Shown: positions 1 to 9,382, counted from the first letter of the stretch. The stretch: DNA of 64,000 nt from an uncultured Paracoccaceae bacterium (GCA_947497185.1 CANMFL010000004.1:124001-188000); one strand, 5' to 3'. A program made the numbers and translations. Notes: generated from the sequence alone by a model not told the origin.

Positions 1-663
1 TGTGCCTGTGAAGTTATCGCCCAAGCCCTCTTTGAGCGCTTGCACGCACCAGTCCTGCCAGAGGTAGGAGTGCCGCCGCCGTGTCCCGAAGTCGGCCAGT
101 TTGAGGTCTGGCACGTCGCGGAGTTTTTCGACTTTGGACCAGACTTTGGTCATGGCTTGGGCGTAGAGGACTTGGAGTTCAAAGCGCCCCATGTCTTTGA
201 GGACAGCCCGTCCGCGTAGTTCCATAAGGGTGGCGAGGGCTGGAATTTCCCAGAGCATGACTTCGTGCCATTTGCCCTCGAAGGTCAGTTCGTATTGGCC
301 GTCCCGTTTTTCGAGGTGATAGGGCGGGAGTTTGTGGTTTTCGAACCATTCCATGAAATCGGGGCGGAACATTTGGCGTTTGCCGTAGAAGGTGTTGCCG
401 CGCAGCCAAGTGGATTCACCGCGTGACAGGGACAGCGAGCGGATGTTGTCGAGTTGCTCGCGCAATTCGCCTTCGTCCACGAGGTCCGCGAGGCGGATGT
501 TTTTGCTGCGGTTGATGAGCGAAAAGGTGACGTCGGTGTTCGGGTGGTTCCGAAAGATCGACTGACACATCAGGAGTTTGTAGAAATCCGTGTCGATGAG
601 CGACCGCACGATGGGGTCGATCTTCCATTTGTGGTTCCAGACTCGTGTGGCGATATCGACCAT
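1..663 (-). CDS. pncB: nicotinate phosphoribosyltransferase, N-terminal half (partial)
   Basis: This makes nicotinate mononucleotide from nicotinate and PRPP (ATP-stimulated), the second step of the nicotinamide salvage route to NAD; cytoplasmic. The frame is open from the ATG at 663 to the window edge, giving 221 residues of a family that usually has about 400-430, so the C-terminal half is missing only because the window ends. Family hallmarks seen are the DTDFYK motif near residues 24-29, an RGE followed by [11 protein letters not shown] near residues 80-95, and an FGTRRRHS block with WQDWC close to the edge. The partner enzyme gene pncA is on the same strand about 12 kb away. Identification is firm from these motifs. 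Confidence 0.93.
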   Translation of the reverse strand, partial: MVDIATRVWNHKWKIDPIVRSLIDTDFYKLLMCQSIFRNHPNTDVTFSLINRSKNIRLADLVDEGELREQLDNIRSLSLSRGESTWLRGNTFYGKRQMFRPDFMEWFENHKLPPYHLEKRDGQYELTFEGKWHEVMLWEIPALATLMELRGRAVLKDMGRFELQVLYAQAMTKVWSKVEKLRDVPDLKLADFGTRRRHSYLWQDWCVQALKEGLGDNFTGT

Positions 664-740
664 ATGCGCGTTCCCTTTGATTTACAGGGGGTTAGAACAA
701 GGGTGAGGCGTGACTGCAAGGTTGAACCGCAATGCGGTCG

Positions 741-1193
741 TTAGCCGGGCATGTGTGCGGTCATTGCTTCGTCGTGCAGGCGTTTGCTGACCTCTGGCGA
801 GACCCCGAGGATGTCGGCGACTTGGTGCAGTAGGGCGTCTTCGGCTTCGGCTTCGACACCGTCTGCAAAGACGACGGCCCAGAGCGCTGCGACTGTGGCT
901 TCGCGTTCTGCGATGCCGATTGCGTCGTGCAGGATTGTGGAGAGCGCGTCGGTGTCGGGCATTGCCTCTTCCAGTTTTTCGCATTCGGCCCGCATTTTGG
1001 CTGCTTGCACTGGGTTCAGCGCATAGAGATGCGCCAAGACGTCGTCGATTTGTTCGATTTCCTCAAAGAGGTAGGCCTTGTCGATTTTGGCTGCCCGTAC
1101 GAGCAAGGCACCCATGGCGTGTTGTGCGTCCGCCTCGGGCAGCTTGGTGATTGAGGCTTCTTGGTGGAACATGGCTAGGATGCGGTCGAACAT
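741..1193 (-). CDS. TerB-like (tellurite resistance B family) helical protein
   Basis: This is a soluble, acidic, all-helical protein of 150 residues. Its layout (an early amphipathic helix, a long DALSTILHDAIGIAERE helix, then VFADGVEAEAEDALL followed by ADILGVSP) matches the TerB/DUF533 fold. That fold carries acidic metal-binding positions in the ADG-x-E/D helix-loop-helix. The start at 1193 has a GGAG ribosome site about seven bases upstream. The biochemical role of stand-alone TerB proteins is not established, and a tellurite function should not be inferred from the name. The gene sits between pncB (same strand) and a divergent transporter gene. Confidence 0.7.
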   Translation of the reverse strand: MFDRILAMFHQEASITKLPEADAQHAMGALLVRAAKIDKAYLFEEIEQIDDVLAHLYALNPVQAAKMRAECEKLEEAMPDTDALSTILHDAIGIAEREATVAALWAVVFADGVEAEAEDALLHQVADILGVSPEVSKRLHDEAMTAHMPG

Positions 1194-1238
1194 TGTGGAG
1201 CTCCGATTAGGCGTTGATGAACATTAGCGAGGTGATGC

Positions 1239-1286
1239 CTTGGGGGCTAGCCCCCAAACCCCCAGGATATAAAGAGAGCCAAAGAA
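1239..1286. repeat. dispersed 48-bp GC-hairpin repeat, copy A
   Basis: The element begins with a perfect 18-base palindrome (TTGGGGGCTAGCCCCCAA at 1240-1257), then ACCCCC and a tail ATATAAAGAGAGCC. The reverse complement of 61689-61736 matches it at 46 of 48 positions. The two differences are T/C in the hairpin centre and A/G after the second C run. It lies in the divergent spacer between the TerB-like gene and an EamA transporter. It looks like a terminator- or REP-type dispersed element. Confidence 0.85.
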
Positions 1287-1351
1287 GCCCAAGATGCGGT
1301 TGACCATCGCGAGGGCAAGGCAGAGAGTTCGCCGGAATTCAGGGGAAACAT

Positions 1352-2236
1352 ATGGCCGGATCATTTCAGTTGCGCGTCGTTGCTATGGTTGTGGGTGCGA
1401 TGGTGTTGATCGTGGGCGGCGATGTTGCGGGGCGGATGTTGACCGCTACTGGATTTTCGCAATTTTCCGTGGCGTGGGCGCGGTTTGCGCTGGCCGCTGT
1501 GGTGTTGGCGCCGCTGTGCGGATTGGAAAAAGACGAGTTGCGGTTGCTGCTGAAGCCCGCGTTGATTTTCCGCGCTTGTTTGATTGCGGGCGGGATTGCG
1601 TCGATTTTGACTGCGTTAAAGACCGAGCAGTTGGCCACAGTTTTTGGCGGCTTTTTTGTCGGCCCGATTATATCTTACGCATTGTCCGGTTTGATTTTGA
1701 AAGAGCGCGTGACGCTGCCGCGCACCGTGCTGTTGCTGGTTAGTTTTGGCGGCGTGTTGCTGGTTGTGAAACCCGGATTTGGGATGACGCCGGGGTTAGG
1801 TTTTGCCTTACTCGCGGGGATGTTCCACGGTAGCTATTTGGTCGCGACGCGGTGGCTCGCTGGATCATATCGTCCCCGATTTTTGCTGTTCTCGCAATTG
1901 GTGATCGGGTCTGTCGTGCTAGCCCCGCTCGCGATTGCGCCCGTGCCAGCGGTCACGCCGCAGTTGCTGGGGTTGATCGTGGTGAGCGCGTTGGGGTCTG
2001 CTGTCGGCAACCTGTTACTCGTCCTTGCGAACCGCGCCGCAGAAGCGTCGGTGATTGCCCCGCTGATCTACAGTCAGATCATTGTCGCGACCATGTTCGG
2101 CTTTTTGTTCTTTGGCGAGTGGCCGGATGCCATCGCGTTGCTCGGCCTTGTGATCATTATCGCGTCGGGCGCTGGATCAATTTGGGTGGTCGGCCGCGCG
2201 CGTCCTGTCGCAAAAGTGAGTTTACCGGACGTCTAA
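1352..2236 (+). CDS. EamA/DMT-family transporter
   Basis: This is an inner-membrane drug/metabolite-superfamily permease of 294 residues. The hydrophobic profile fits ten helices in two repeated EamA domains of five, with the short charged connection near residues 60-75 and a second repeat starting near GLGFALLAGMFHG (about residue 150). Proteins of this type export or import small metabolites, and the substrate cannot be read from sequence. The start at 1352 is preceded by AGGGGAA. An earlier start at 1294 belongs to another frame that only shadows this gene. It is followed after about 60 bases by a ThDP enzyme and a CoA transferase on the same strand, so it may move a substrate or product of those enzymes; that is inference. 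Confidence 0.85.
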   Translation: MAGSFQLRVVAMVVGAMVLIVGGDVAGRMLTATGFSQFSVAWARFALAAVVLAPLCGLEKDELRLLLKPALIFRACLIAGGIASILTALKTEQLATVFGGFFVGPIISYALSGLILKERVTLPRTVLLLVSFGGVLLVVKPGFGMTPGLGFALLAGMFHGSYLVATRWLAGSYRPRFLLFSQLVIGSVVLAPLAIAPVPAVTPQLLGLIVVSALGSAVGNLLLVLANRAAEASVIAPLIYSQIIVATMFGFLFFGEWPDAIALLGLVIIIASGAGSIWVVGRARPVAKVSLPDV

Positions 2237-2298
2237 ATTAGAGGATGCAGATGCGCCTGCCACCCGCTAAAATACGACAAACAGATCAAGGATTTCCC

Positions 2299-3912
2299 AT
2301 GACCGAAACATTGCGTGCCGCTGATGTGCTTGCCCGTCGCTTGTATGAAGCGGGGTGTCGTCATGCGTTCGGGATGCCGGGCGGCGAGGTGTTAACCTTG
2401 ATCGACGCGCTTGAGACGGCTGGAATTGCGTTTCATCTGGCACGTCATGAGAACGCGGCGGGGTTTATGGCCGAGGGTGTGCATCACGTTGACGGTGCCC
2501 CTGCGATTTTGGTGGCGACTGTTGGACCCGGTGCAATGAACGGCGTGAATGTGGTCGCCAATGCCGAGCAAGATCGCGTGCCGCTGATCGTGCTGACCGG
2601 CTGTGTCGATGCAGCTGAAGCCCAGAGCTACACGCACCAAGTTCTGGATCATCGCAAGGTGTTTGAACCGATCACAAAGGCTACGTTTACGCTAGATGCG
2701 CAGGCCGCTGGTATCATCGCGGAAAAGGCGATTGGGATCGCGACCGAAGGCCGGTCCGGCCCCGTGCATATTGATGTGCCGATTTCTGTCGCTGATGCGC
2801 CTGCCGTGCCTGCGCCGTTGCGGCGGGCCGTGGCCAGCGATGTGGCCCCTGTTGGCAGCGATTTATTGACGGCCCGCGATTGGCTGTCCGAGGCTGTGCG
2901 TCCGGTGATGATTGTGGGTCTGGATGTGATCAAGGACCGCTCTGCCGAGACGGTGCGCGCATTTGCTGAAATCCACGGGGTTCCGGTGATCACGACCTAT
3001 AAAGCAAAGGGCGTGATGCCCGAAGATCACCCGCTGTGCCTCGGTGGTGCAGGGCTGTCGCCGTTGGCGGATAAGCACCTTTTACCGCTGTTGGACGAGG
3101 CTGATTTGATCATTTGCGTCGGTTACGATCCGATTGAAATGCGTCCCGGTTGGCAGGACATTTGGGACCCGATGGTGACAAATGTGATCGACATTACGGC
3201 CACGCCAAACCACCATTTTATGCACCAAGGAACGGTGAATTTTATCGCTGATACGGGCGCTACGTTGGCGGCATTGTCCGAGGGGATTCCGCCTTGTGCG
3301 ACGTGGCCGGATGGCGAACCGGATGCGGTGAAAACGGCCCTTGCCACTGCGTTTCCGCGCGATGATGAATGGGGGCCAGCCGCTGTGATTGCAGAGTGCC
3401 GCGATGCCTTGCCAGTGGATACGATTGCGACTGTCGACAGTGGCGCGCACCGGATTTTGCTGTCGCAAATGTGGGAATGTTCAGACCCGCGCACGCTGCT
3501 ACAATCAACAGGGTTATGCACGATGGGCTGCGCTGTGCCGCTCGCGATTGGCGCGAAAATGGCGGCACCTGACCGGACGGTGGTCAGCTTTTCCGGCGAC
3601 GCGGGATTATTGATGGTTGCGGGTGATTTATCGACGGCAGCAGAGAACGGACAGAACACGATTTTCGTTGTGTTTGTGGATCAATCGCTGGCGTTAATTG
3701 ATTTGAAACAACGGCAGCGTAAGCTGGACAATAACGGCGTTGATTTCAGGGGGCATGACTATGCCGCCATTGGTCGTGCGTTTGGCGGTTACGGGGCTAC
3801 TGTGACGACTCGCGACGAATTGCGTGAGGCGCTTGAAGCCGCGCAAACGGCGGATAATTTTACGTTGATCGCGGCTGTGATCGACAAACACGCATATGAT
3901 GGGCGTATCTGA
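2299..3912 (+). CDS. thiamine-diphosphate-dependent enzyme, acetolactate synthase-like
   Basis: A 537-residue ThDP enzyme with the usual order of pyrimidine-binding domain, central domain and PP-binding domain. Glu-51 in RHENAAG is the expected cofactor-activating glutamate. The C-terminal diphosphate motif is a variant: GDA instead of GDG, ending in VDQS instead of the common NN. The relatives I recall with this ending are annotated only as ALS-like. I chose the ATG at 2299 because AAGGA lies just upstream; the frame also reaches back to 2245 without a good ribosome site. The stop overlaps the start of the CaiB-type gene by one base (TGATG), so translation is probably coupled. A 2-keto acid or acyl-CoA decarboxylase or lyase is possible. 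An oxalyl-CoA decarboxylase is suggested only by the CoA-transferase neighbour and is not supported by motif. Confidence 0.8.
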   Translation: MTETLRAADVLARRLYEAGCRHAFGMPGGEVLTLIDALETAGIAFHLARHENAAGFMAEGVHHVDGAPAILVATVGPGAMNGVNVVANAEQDRVPLIVLTGCVDAAEAQSYTHQVLDHRKVFEPITKATFTLDAQAAGIIAEKAIGIATEGRSGPVHIDVPISVADAPAVPAPLRRAVASDVAPVGSDLLTARDWLSEAVRPVMIVGLDVIKDRSAETVRAFAEIHGVPVITTYKAKGVMPEDHPLCLGGAGLSPLADKHLLPLLDEADLIICVGYDPIEMRPGWQDIWDPMVTNVIDITATPNHHFMHQGTVNFIADTGATLAALSEGIPPCATWPDGEPDAVKTALATAFPRDDEWGPAAVIAECRDALPVDTIATVDSGAHRILLSQMWECSDPRTLLQSTGLCTMGCAVPLAIGAKMAAPDRTVVSFSGDAGLLMVAGDLSTAAENGQNTIFVVFVDQSLALIDLKQRQRKLDNNGVDFRGHDYAAIGRAFGGYGATVTTRDELREALEAAQTADNFTLIAAVIDKHAYDGRI

Positions 3913-5093
3913 TGGCTGGCGCGTTAGATGGGTTGCGTATTCTTGACCTAAGCCGGATTTTGGCGGGGCCTACGTGTACGCAATTGCTGGGGGATCTGGG
4001 GGCCGAGGTCATCAAGATCGAAAACCCCGCGACGGGCGGTGATGACACGCGCAGTTGGGGGCCACCGTTTGTTGAAGGCGTGGATGGTGAACCGACTGAT
4101 TTAAGCGCGTATTTCATGTGCGCGAACCGGAACAAACTGTCGGTTGCCGTCGATATTGCGACGGTGGAAGGGCAGGATACGATCCGCGCTTTGGCTGCCG
4201 AGTGCGATGTGGTGATCGAGAATTTTAAGCCCGGTGGGCTGGTGAAATATGGATTGGATGCGGACACGCTGTTGGCTGCTGATCCGGCGCTTGTGTATTG
4301 TTCGATCTCTGGGTTCGGGCAAACGGGACCGAATGCGAGCAAACCAGGTTACGATCTGATGGCCCAAGGCTTTGGCGGGATCATGTCGTTGACGGGTGAA
4401 CCGGACGGTGAACCGATGAAGGTTGGCGTGGGCGTTGCCGACGTGATGTGCGGAATGTACGCGACGATCGGGATTTTGGCAGCACTACGGCACCGCGACA
4501 AGACGGGCGAAGGGCAGCATATTGATGTCGCGTTGGTCGATAGTCAGATTGCATGGCTGATTAACGAGGGTGTGAACCACCTTACAAATGGTGAACTTCC
4601 GAAACGGCGCGGAAATGGGCATCCGAATATTGTGCCTTATCAGGTATTTGCGACCAGCGACGGGCATGTGATCGTCGCTGTCGGCAACGATGGGCAGTTC
4701 CGTAGGTTCTGCGCGTTTTTGGACGTGCCGCATTTGGCGGATGATCCGCTTTATGCGACGAATCCTGCACGGCTGGCAAATCGTGACGCACTGCTGGCGA
4801 TGATTGTGCCACTGATCGCGGCGCGTCCGATGGATGATATGATCGCCGGACTAGAGGCCCGCAAAGTGCCGGTCGGTCCGGTGCAGACGCTGGATCAAGT
4901 GTTCGGCAGCGCGCAGGTCAAAGCCCGAGATATGATCGCGACGATTCCCACAAATGACGCAAAGTCAGGCGACGTGCGGGTCATCGGGAATCCTCTGAAG
5001 CTCTCGAAAACGCCTGTAACCTATCGACGTGCGCCGCCGCGTTTCGGTCAGGATACAGACGATGTTTTAGGCGAAATCAAGCCGAAACGCTGA
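3912..5093 (+). CDS. CaiB/BaiF family (class III) CoA transferase
   Basis: A 393-residue family III acyl-CoA transferase, cytoplasmic, normally an interlocked dimer. It moves CoA between carboxylic acids through an aspartyl-CoA thioester. Visible hallmarks are the N-terminal LRILDLSRILAGP, GDLGAEVIKIE, the NKLSVAVD segment, SGFGQTGP and PGYDLMAQ. Asp-177 in GVADVMCG sits where the catalytic aspartate is found. The C-terminal ARKVPVGPV and a small domain complete a full-length protein. It starts inside the stop codon of the ThDP enzyme gene. This pairing implies that the carbonyl substrate or product of the neighbour is handled as a CoA thioester. The substrate is unknown. Confidence 0.88.
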   Translation: MAGALDGLRILDLSRILAGPTCTQLLGDLGAEVIKIENPATGGDDTRSWGPPFVEGVDGEPTDLSAYFMCANRNKLSVAVDIATVEGQDTIRALAAECDVVIENFKPGGLVKYGLDADTLLAADPALVYCSISGFGQTGPNASKPGYDLMAQGFGGIMSLTGEPDGEPMKVGVGVADVMCGMYATIGILAALRHRDKTGEGQHIDVALVDSQIAWLINEGVNHLTNGELPKRRGNGHPNIVPYQVFATSDGHVIVAVGNDGQFRRFCAFLDVPHLADDPLYATNPARLANRDALLAMIVPLIAARPMDDMIAGLEARKVPVGPVQTLDQVFGSAQVKARDMIATIPTNDAKSGDVRVIGNPLKLSKTPVTYRRAPPRFGQDTDDVLGEIKPKR

Positions 5094-5125
5094 ATAAACA
5101 GCACCTTACCTCTGCAATACTGATA

Positions 5126-5150
5126 ACAGGTCCGTTATTCACGGGTCTGT
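5126..5150. terminator. weak hairpin after the CoA transferase gene
   Basis: Arms ACAGGTCCG (5126-5134) and CGGGTCTGT (5142-5150) can pair at seven of nine positions across a seven-base loop. An AT-rich stretch follows, but there is no clear T run. It may end the 1352-5093 transcription unit on the plus strand. Weak on its own. Confidence 0.3.
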
Positions 5151-5240
5151 GAGATTAATTTTGGCCATAGTGCCTGTATGTCAGTGCCAACGAATGCGCG
5201 GCGATGTCCGTGATATAGCTTTTTAAAGAACGGACGACGC

Positions 5241-6614
5241 ATGAAGCAGGACATTTTTGGCCAAACGACGACAATTGCAACCGGCCCTGCGCTAGAGGCG
5301 TGGAATAAAACGCAGATGGCGTTTCTGGCGCATGGCGCAGCGACACCCGGACATTTGGGTGAGGTGTTAACCGCGTCGCCTGATTTCGCGCTTGGTCACG
5401 CCGTCAAAGGCATGTTTTACACGCTGTTGGGCCGTAGTGAATTGATGGAAACGGCGCGTGAAGCGTTAACCACGGCCCGCGCCGCTGCACAGACAAACCC
5501 AATTAGCGTCCGCGAACAGCATTTTATCGACGCGCTTGCCTGCTGGATTGACGGGCAACCGAAAGCCGCGATTGCGCACTTTGAGGCGATCATCGCCGCC
5601 GCACCTGACGATATACTGGCGGTTAAACTGGATCACGCGACTCGCTTTGTTCTTGGGGACAATCGTGGGATGCGCCAGATGCTGGAAAAAGTGATGCCAG
5701 CCTATGGCCCAGATCACGCTGGTCGTGGCTATTTGATGGGTTGTTATGCTTTTGCGCTGGAAGAAACTGGCGATTATTCGCGCGCGAAAACTGTTGGCCG
5801 CGAAGGTATGCTGATCGCGCCGGATGATGCGTGGGGCTTGCATGCAGTTGCCCATGTTCATGATATGACAGCCGATGCGACGGGCGGAATTAAGTGGTTA
5901 ACCGGACGCGAAAGCGCATGGGCGCATTGCAACAATTTCCGCTATCACGTGTGGTGGCACAAGGCGTTGATGCACCTTGATTTGGGCCAGCACGATGTTG
6001 TTTTGGACCTGTATGATCGCGAAATTCGCCAAGACAAAACCGATGATTACCGTGATATTTCAAATGCTACGTCGCTTTTGTCGCGGCTTGAACTGGATGG
6101 CGTCAACGTTGGCGACCGTTGGGAAGAGCTGGCTGACCTGTCCGCGAACCGGACTGAAGACGGCTGTCTGATCTTTGCTGATCTGCACTATATGTTAGCG
6201 CTGGTTGGTGACAATCGCGACGCGGAAATCACGAAACTTCTGGGCCGTTTGCACCGCGATGCGTCTAGCGGAAAAACCGACATGCAGCGTGCGATGGCCT
6301 CCCCCGGCATGGCAATCGCCACCGGATTAGAGGCTTTTGGCGAGGCGGAATTTGGCAAAGCATTCGTCAATCTGGCACGTGGGCGGAAAACCATCCAAGA
6401 CGCCGGCGGATCACACGCGCAGCGTGATGTTTTTGAACGATTAACTATCGACAGTGGCATCCGTGCTGGCTACTTGGACGAAGCCGAAGATATCCTTGCC
6501 GCCCGCTCGATCCGCCGCAATGGCCATGAAGATGGTTATGCTGCTGCCCGTCGGTCGCTGATCTCTGAGGGACGCGCCGCCGCTGGTGTCGCTGCCCGTT
6601 TTCCGGCTGAGTAA
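5241..6614 (+). CDS. TTC38-like tetratricopeptide repeat protein
   Basis: A 457-residue soluble helical-repeat protein, without signal peptide, made of degenerate TPR units. The blocks HAVKGMFY, SVREQHFIDALACW, GRGYLMGCYAFALEE, DAWGLHAVAHVHDM and FRYHVWWHKALMHLDLG are typical of the TTC38 family, which is shared between bacteria and animals and has no settled biochemical function. The His/Trp-rich WHKALMH stretch near residue 240 is well conserved in that family as I remember it. It ends 24 bases before opgC, on the same strand, so it is likely cotranscribed with the glucan genes. The start at 5241 lacks a strong ribosome site. Confidence 0.78.
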   Translation: MKQDIFGQTTTIATGPALEAWNKTQMAFLAHGAATPGHLGEVLTASPDFALGHAVKGMFYTLLGRSELMETAREALTTARAAAQTNPISVREQHFIDALACWIDGQPKAAIAHFEAIIAAAPDDILAVKLDHATRFVLGDNRGMRQMLEKVMPAYGPDHAGRGYLMGCYAFALEETGDYSRAKTVGREGMLIAPDDAWGLHAVAHVHDMTADATGGIKWLTGRESAWAHCNNFRYHVWWHKALMHLDLGQHDVVLDLYDREIRQDKTDDYRDISNATSLLSRLELDGVNVGDRWEELADLSANRTEDGCLIFADLHYMLALVGDNRDAEITKLLGRLHRDASSGKTDMQRAMASPGMAIATGLEAFGEAEFGKAFVNLARGRKTIQDAGGSHAQRDVFERLTIDSGIRAGYLDEAEDILAARSIRRNGHEDGYAAARRSLISEGRAAAGVAARFPAE

Positions 6615-6638
6615 AACCGGAACCAAGGACGGATATTG

Positions 6639-7862
6639 ATGGCCACAGCCACACACCCAGACATGCCGCGCATACGCGATCCAAGGCTCGATTTTTATCG
6701 CGGCATTGCGATGCTCGTTATCTTTACATCGCACACGCCCGGCAATTTCTGGGGCGGCTGGATTCCCGGTCGCTTTGGTTTTTCTGACGCCACTGAAATT
6801 TTCGTGTTCTGCTCTGGCATGGCGTCGGCGATTGCTTTTGGCGGTAGTTTTGATCGGCGCGGCTGGTTGTTAGGGACCGCCCGTGTGCTGTTTCGCTGCT
6901 GGCAGGTCTATTGGGCGCATATTTGCCTATTCTTTGCGCTGTCGTTTATGTTGATCGCGCTGGATAGTTTCGGGTTTGAAAAGAACTATGTGAACAGTCT
7001 GAACCTGAGCCAGTTTTTCACCGAGACCAAGGACCATCTGTTTGGCCTGTTAACCATGACCTATGTGCCGAATTATTTCGACATTCTGCCGATGTATATC
7101 ATGATCCTGCTGATGATGCCTCTGGTGATGGGGCTTGCATCGGTTCATGTCGGGTTAGTTTTCGCGTTCTGCATAGCACTTTGGTTTATCGCACAGACGG
7201 GCATCATGATCGCGCTCGGGACCGAGCGGATCGCGGTATCGTTGCCTGCGTCTTTGACCAGCGACCGCCCGTGGTTCTTTAACCCTTTTGCGTGGCAATT
7301 GGTGTTTTTCACTGGTTTCGCGCTGGTGCGTGGCTGGTTGCCGCGTCCGCCTGTTAACACTCTTTTGGTCGTATTGGCGTCTATCGTCGTGCTGGGCATG
7401 ATGATGTTGTCTAACGTGGCGATCCGCGAATGGGGTTTTGGCTGGGCTGCTGATTGGCGTCGCGCGAACCCGAATTTGATCACGAAGACCGATCTTGGCA
7501 TTGCCCGTTACACGCATTTCCTTGCCCTCGCCTATCTGGCTTATGCCATTGCTGGCGATGGCGGGCGTCGGTTGATCATCACAGGACGGACCGTATCGGC
7601 GCGTTTTGGTAGAATTATCGTCGCTTTATTAACCAAAGTCGGCCAACAATCGCTTGCCGTCTTCATTGTCGCGATGATGCTATCGATTTTCGTAGGATTT
7701 GTTCTAACTGAGACAGGGGCCGTGGCCGATGACGTCACACCTCTCAAGTCTCACGTTTTCGTCGCTGCCGGGAATATTCTCGGCTGGGCGTTTCTAGTTT
7801 TTATTGCCTACACGGCCGCTTGGTTCAAAAGCCAACCTTGGAGAAAGTCTGCTACAGGATGA
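6639..7862 (+). CDS. opgC: OpgC family membrane succinyl/acyltransferase
   Basis: A polytopic inner-membrane protein of 407 residues. OpgC proteins decorate osmoregulated periplasmic glucans with succinyl or related groups. Family marks are the N-terminal RLDFYRGIAMLVIFTSH, GFSDATEIFVFCSG and about ten hydrophobic segments. I place the start at the ATG at 6639, about ten bases after AAGGA; a TTG one codon upstream is less likely. Its last codons overlap the opgG start (ATGA), and opgH follows, so the three form an operon. The acyl group and the acyl donor cannot be read from sequence. Confidence 0.88.
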   Translation: MATATHPDMPRIRDPRLDFYRGIAMLVIFTSHTPGNFWGGWIPGRFGFSDATEIFVFCSGMASAIAFGGSFDRRGWLLGTARVLFRCWQVYWAHICLFFALSFMLIALDSFGFEKNYVNSLNLSQFFTETKDHLFGLLTMTYVPNYFDILPMYIMILLMMPLVMGLASVHVGLVFAFCIALWFIAQTGIMIALGTERIAVSLPASLTSDRPWFFNPFAWQLVFFTGFALVRGWLPRPPVNTLLVVLASIVVLGMMMLSNVAIREWGFGWAADWRRANPNLITKTDLGIARYTHFLALAYLAYAIAGDGGRRLIITGRTVSARFGRIIVALLTKVGQQSLAVFIVAMMLSIFVGFVLTETGAVADDVTPLKSHVFVAAGNILGWAFLVFIAYTAAWFKSQPWRKSATG

Positions 7863-9382
7863 TTTCACGTCGCGCCCTTCTAATCAGTATGTCCGCCGCT
7901 GCTGTTGCTGGCCCCGCCACTGCGCAGGCTACGATTGAACCACTTTGGAAACCGTTTGCCCCTGAAATGGTGACGGAAATGGCGCGGGATCTTGCTAAAT
8001 CAGCTTACGAGCCTGTGCCGCAAATTCCGCAGGAATGGCTGGACCTGACCTATGACGAATTTTCGCATATTTGGTTTGATCCGCGCAAAGCTGTCTGGGT
8101 TGGTGAAGATCGCCCGCTGAAGATGGACCTGTTTAGCGCCGGATTGTTTGTGCCGCGCCCTGCTGAGGTGAACATCGTTCAGGATCAGAAATCCAAGACG
8201 CTGCCGTTCAACATTGATCTGTTTGAAACGACTGATGAATTCCCTGATCTACCGACGGGCGAGACGATGGGGTATTCGGGTTTCCGCCTGCGCACGTCGA
8301 TGACAACCGCCGAAATCTTTGAAGAATTTACCGTATTCCAAGGCGCGTCCTACTTCCGTGCAATTGGGAATGGTCAGAATTATGGCTTGTCTGCGCGTGG
8401 ATTGGCGTTGCGGACGGCTGATCCCGACGGCGAAGAATTCCCTGATTTCACCAAGTTTTGGGTGGAAGCGGCAGAGGCTGGCGATACCCAATTCGTCGTT
8501 CATGCGCTGCTGGATAGCCCGTCGACGACTGGTGCATATACGTTCCGCATTCGGGCGGGTGCTAAGGGCGAACCGACCGTGATGGACGTTGAAACGACGT
8601 TGTTCCCGCGTGTTGATCTGACGCATGTTGGCGTCGCACCGCTGACGTCGATGTTCTTGTTTGATGAGACGAACCGCAACCGTTTTGACGATTTCCGCCC
8701 TGCTGTTCATGACAGCGAAGGGTTGTTGATCGTGAACGGTAACGGCGAAACGATCTGGCGGCCGCTTGCGAACCCGACCCGTGTGCAGATTTCATCGTTT
8801 ACCGACGAAAACCCACAAGGTTTCGGGCTGATGCAACGGAATCGCACCGCCGACGATTATGCCGATTTGGAAGCGCATTACGAAAACCGCCCGTCGCTGT
8901 GGATCACCCCGAAAAAAGGTTGGGGTAATGGTGTGGTGGAACTGATCGAAATCCCAGCTGATCTGGAAATTTACGACAATATCGTCGCCTACTGGCGTCC
9001 TGCCGAGCCGTTAACCGTCGGGTCCGAGCATCATTTCAGCTATGCGATGCGCTGGGGCGGCGAGCCTGTTGGCCTGCCGGACGTTGCCCGTGTGACGAAT
9101 ACACGGATCGGCAAAGGGTTCGATCAGGTTAAAACCGTCTTCGCTATTGATTTTACGGATCATCCTGATCTGCCGGAAGATCTGGACGATGTGACACTGA
9201 CAATCCGCACGAATACGGGTGAAGTGTCGCCCGGTGTTCTGCAACGCAATCACGGAACCGGGGGGGTGAGGCTCGCGTTTTCACTGCTACCGGGGGATGC
9301 GCAAGCTGTTGAAATGCGTGCGCAATTACACTTGAACGGCACCGCAATCACTGAGGTATGGCTTTACAGATGGACGATCTAG
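7859..9382 (+). CDS. opgG: periplasmic glucan biosynthesis protein OpgG/OpgD
   Basis: A periplasmic MdoG-type protein of 507 residues that processes the glucan backbone emerging from OpgH. I start it at the ATG at 7859 (four-base overlap with opgC) rather than at an upstream start at 7820. The chosen start gives a signal peptide with twin arginines (ISRRALLISM) and a cleavage-like ATAQA near residue 24. The twin arginines would fit OpgD-like Tat export; OpgG in E. coli uses Sec. The two-domain beta-sandwich family is recognisable from the DRPLKMDLFSAG, FGLMQRNR, YADLEAHYENRPSLW and GWGNGVVELIEIP segments. The 3' end overlaps opgH. Confidence 0.92.
   Translation: MISRRALLISMSAAAVAGPATAQATIEPLWKPFAPEMVTEMARDLAKSAYEPVPQIPQEWLDLTYDEFSHIWFDPRKAVWVGEDRPLKMDLFSAGLFVPRPAEVNIVQDQKSKTLPFNIDLFETTDEFPDLPTGETMGYSGFRLRTSMTTAEIFEEFTVFQGASYFRAIGNGQNYGLSARGLALRTADPDGEEFPDFTKFWVEAAEAGDTQFVVHALLDSPSTTGAYTFRIRAGAKGEPTVMDVETTLFPRVDLTHVGVAPLTSMFLFDETNRNRFDDFRPAVHDSEGLLIVNGNGETIWRPLANPTRVQISSFTDENPQGFGLMQRNRTADDYADLEAHYENRPSLWITPKKGWGNGVVELIEIPADLEIYDNIVAYWRPAEPLTVGSEHHFSYAMRWGGEPVGLPDVARVTNTRIGKGFDQVKTVFAIDFTDHPDLPEDLDDVTLTIRTNTGEVSPGVLQRNHGTGGVRLAFSLLPGDAQAVEMRAQLHLNGTAITEVWLYRWTI

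Noticed and set aside
741..1193. Tellurite resistance function
   Set aside because: Only a lone TerB-like fold is present, without terC, terD, terE or other ter genes.
1294..1743. A 149-residue plus-strand frame beginning right after repeat copy A
   Set aside because: It overlaps the recognised EamA transporter in another frame and is Arg/Cys/Gly-rich as expected for a frame shadow.
2299..3912. Assignment of the ThDP enzyme as oxalyl-CoA decarboxylase
   Set aside because: Only the CoA-transferase neighbour supports it; the ThDP motif and general sequence look acetolactate synthase-like.
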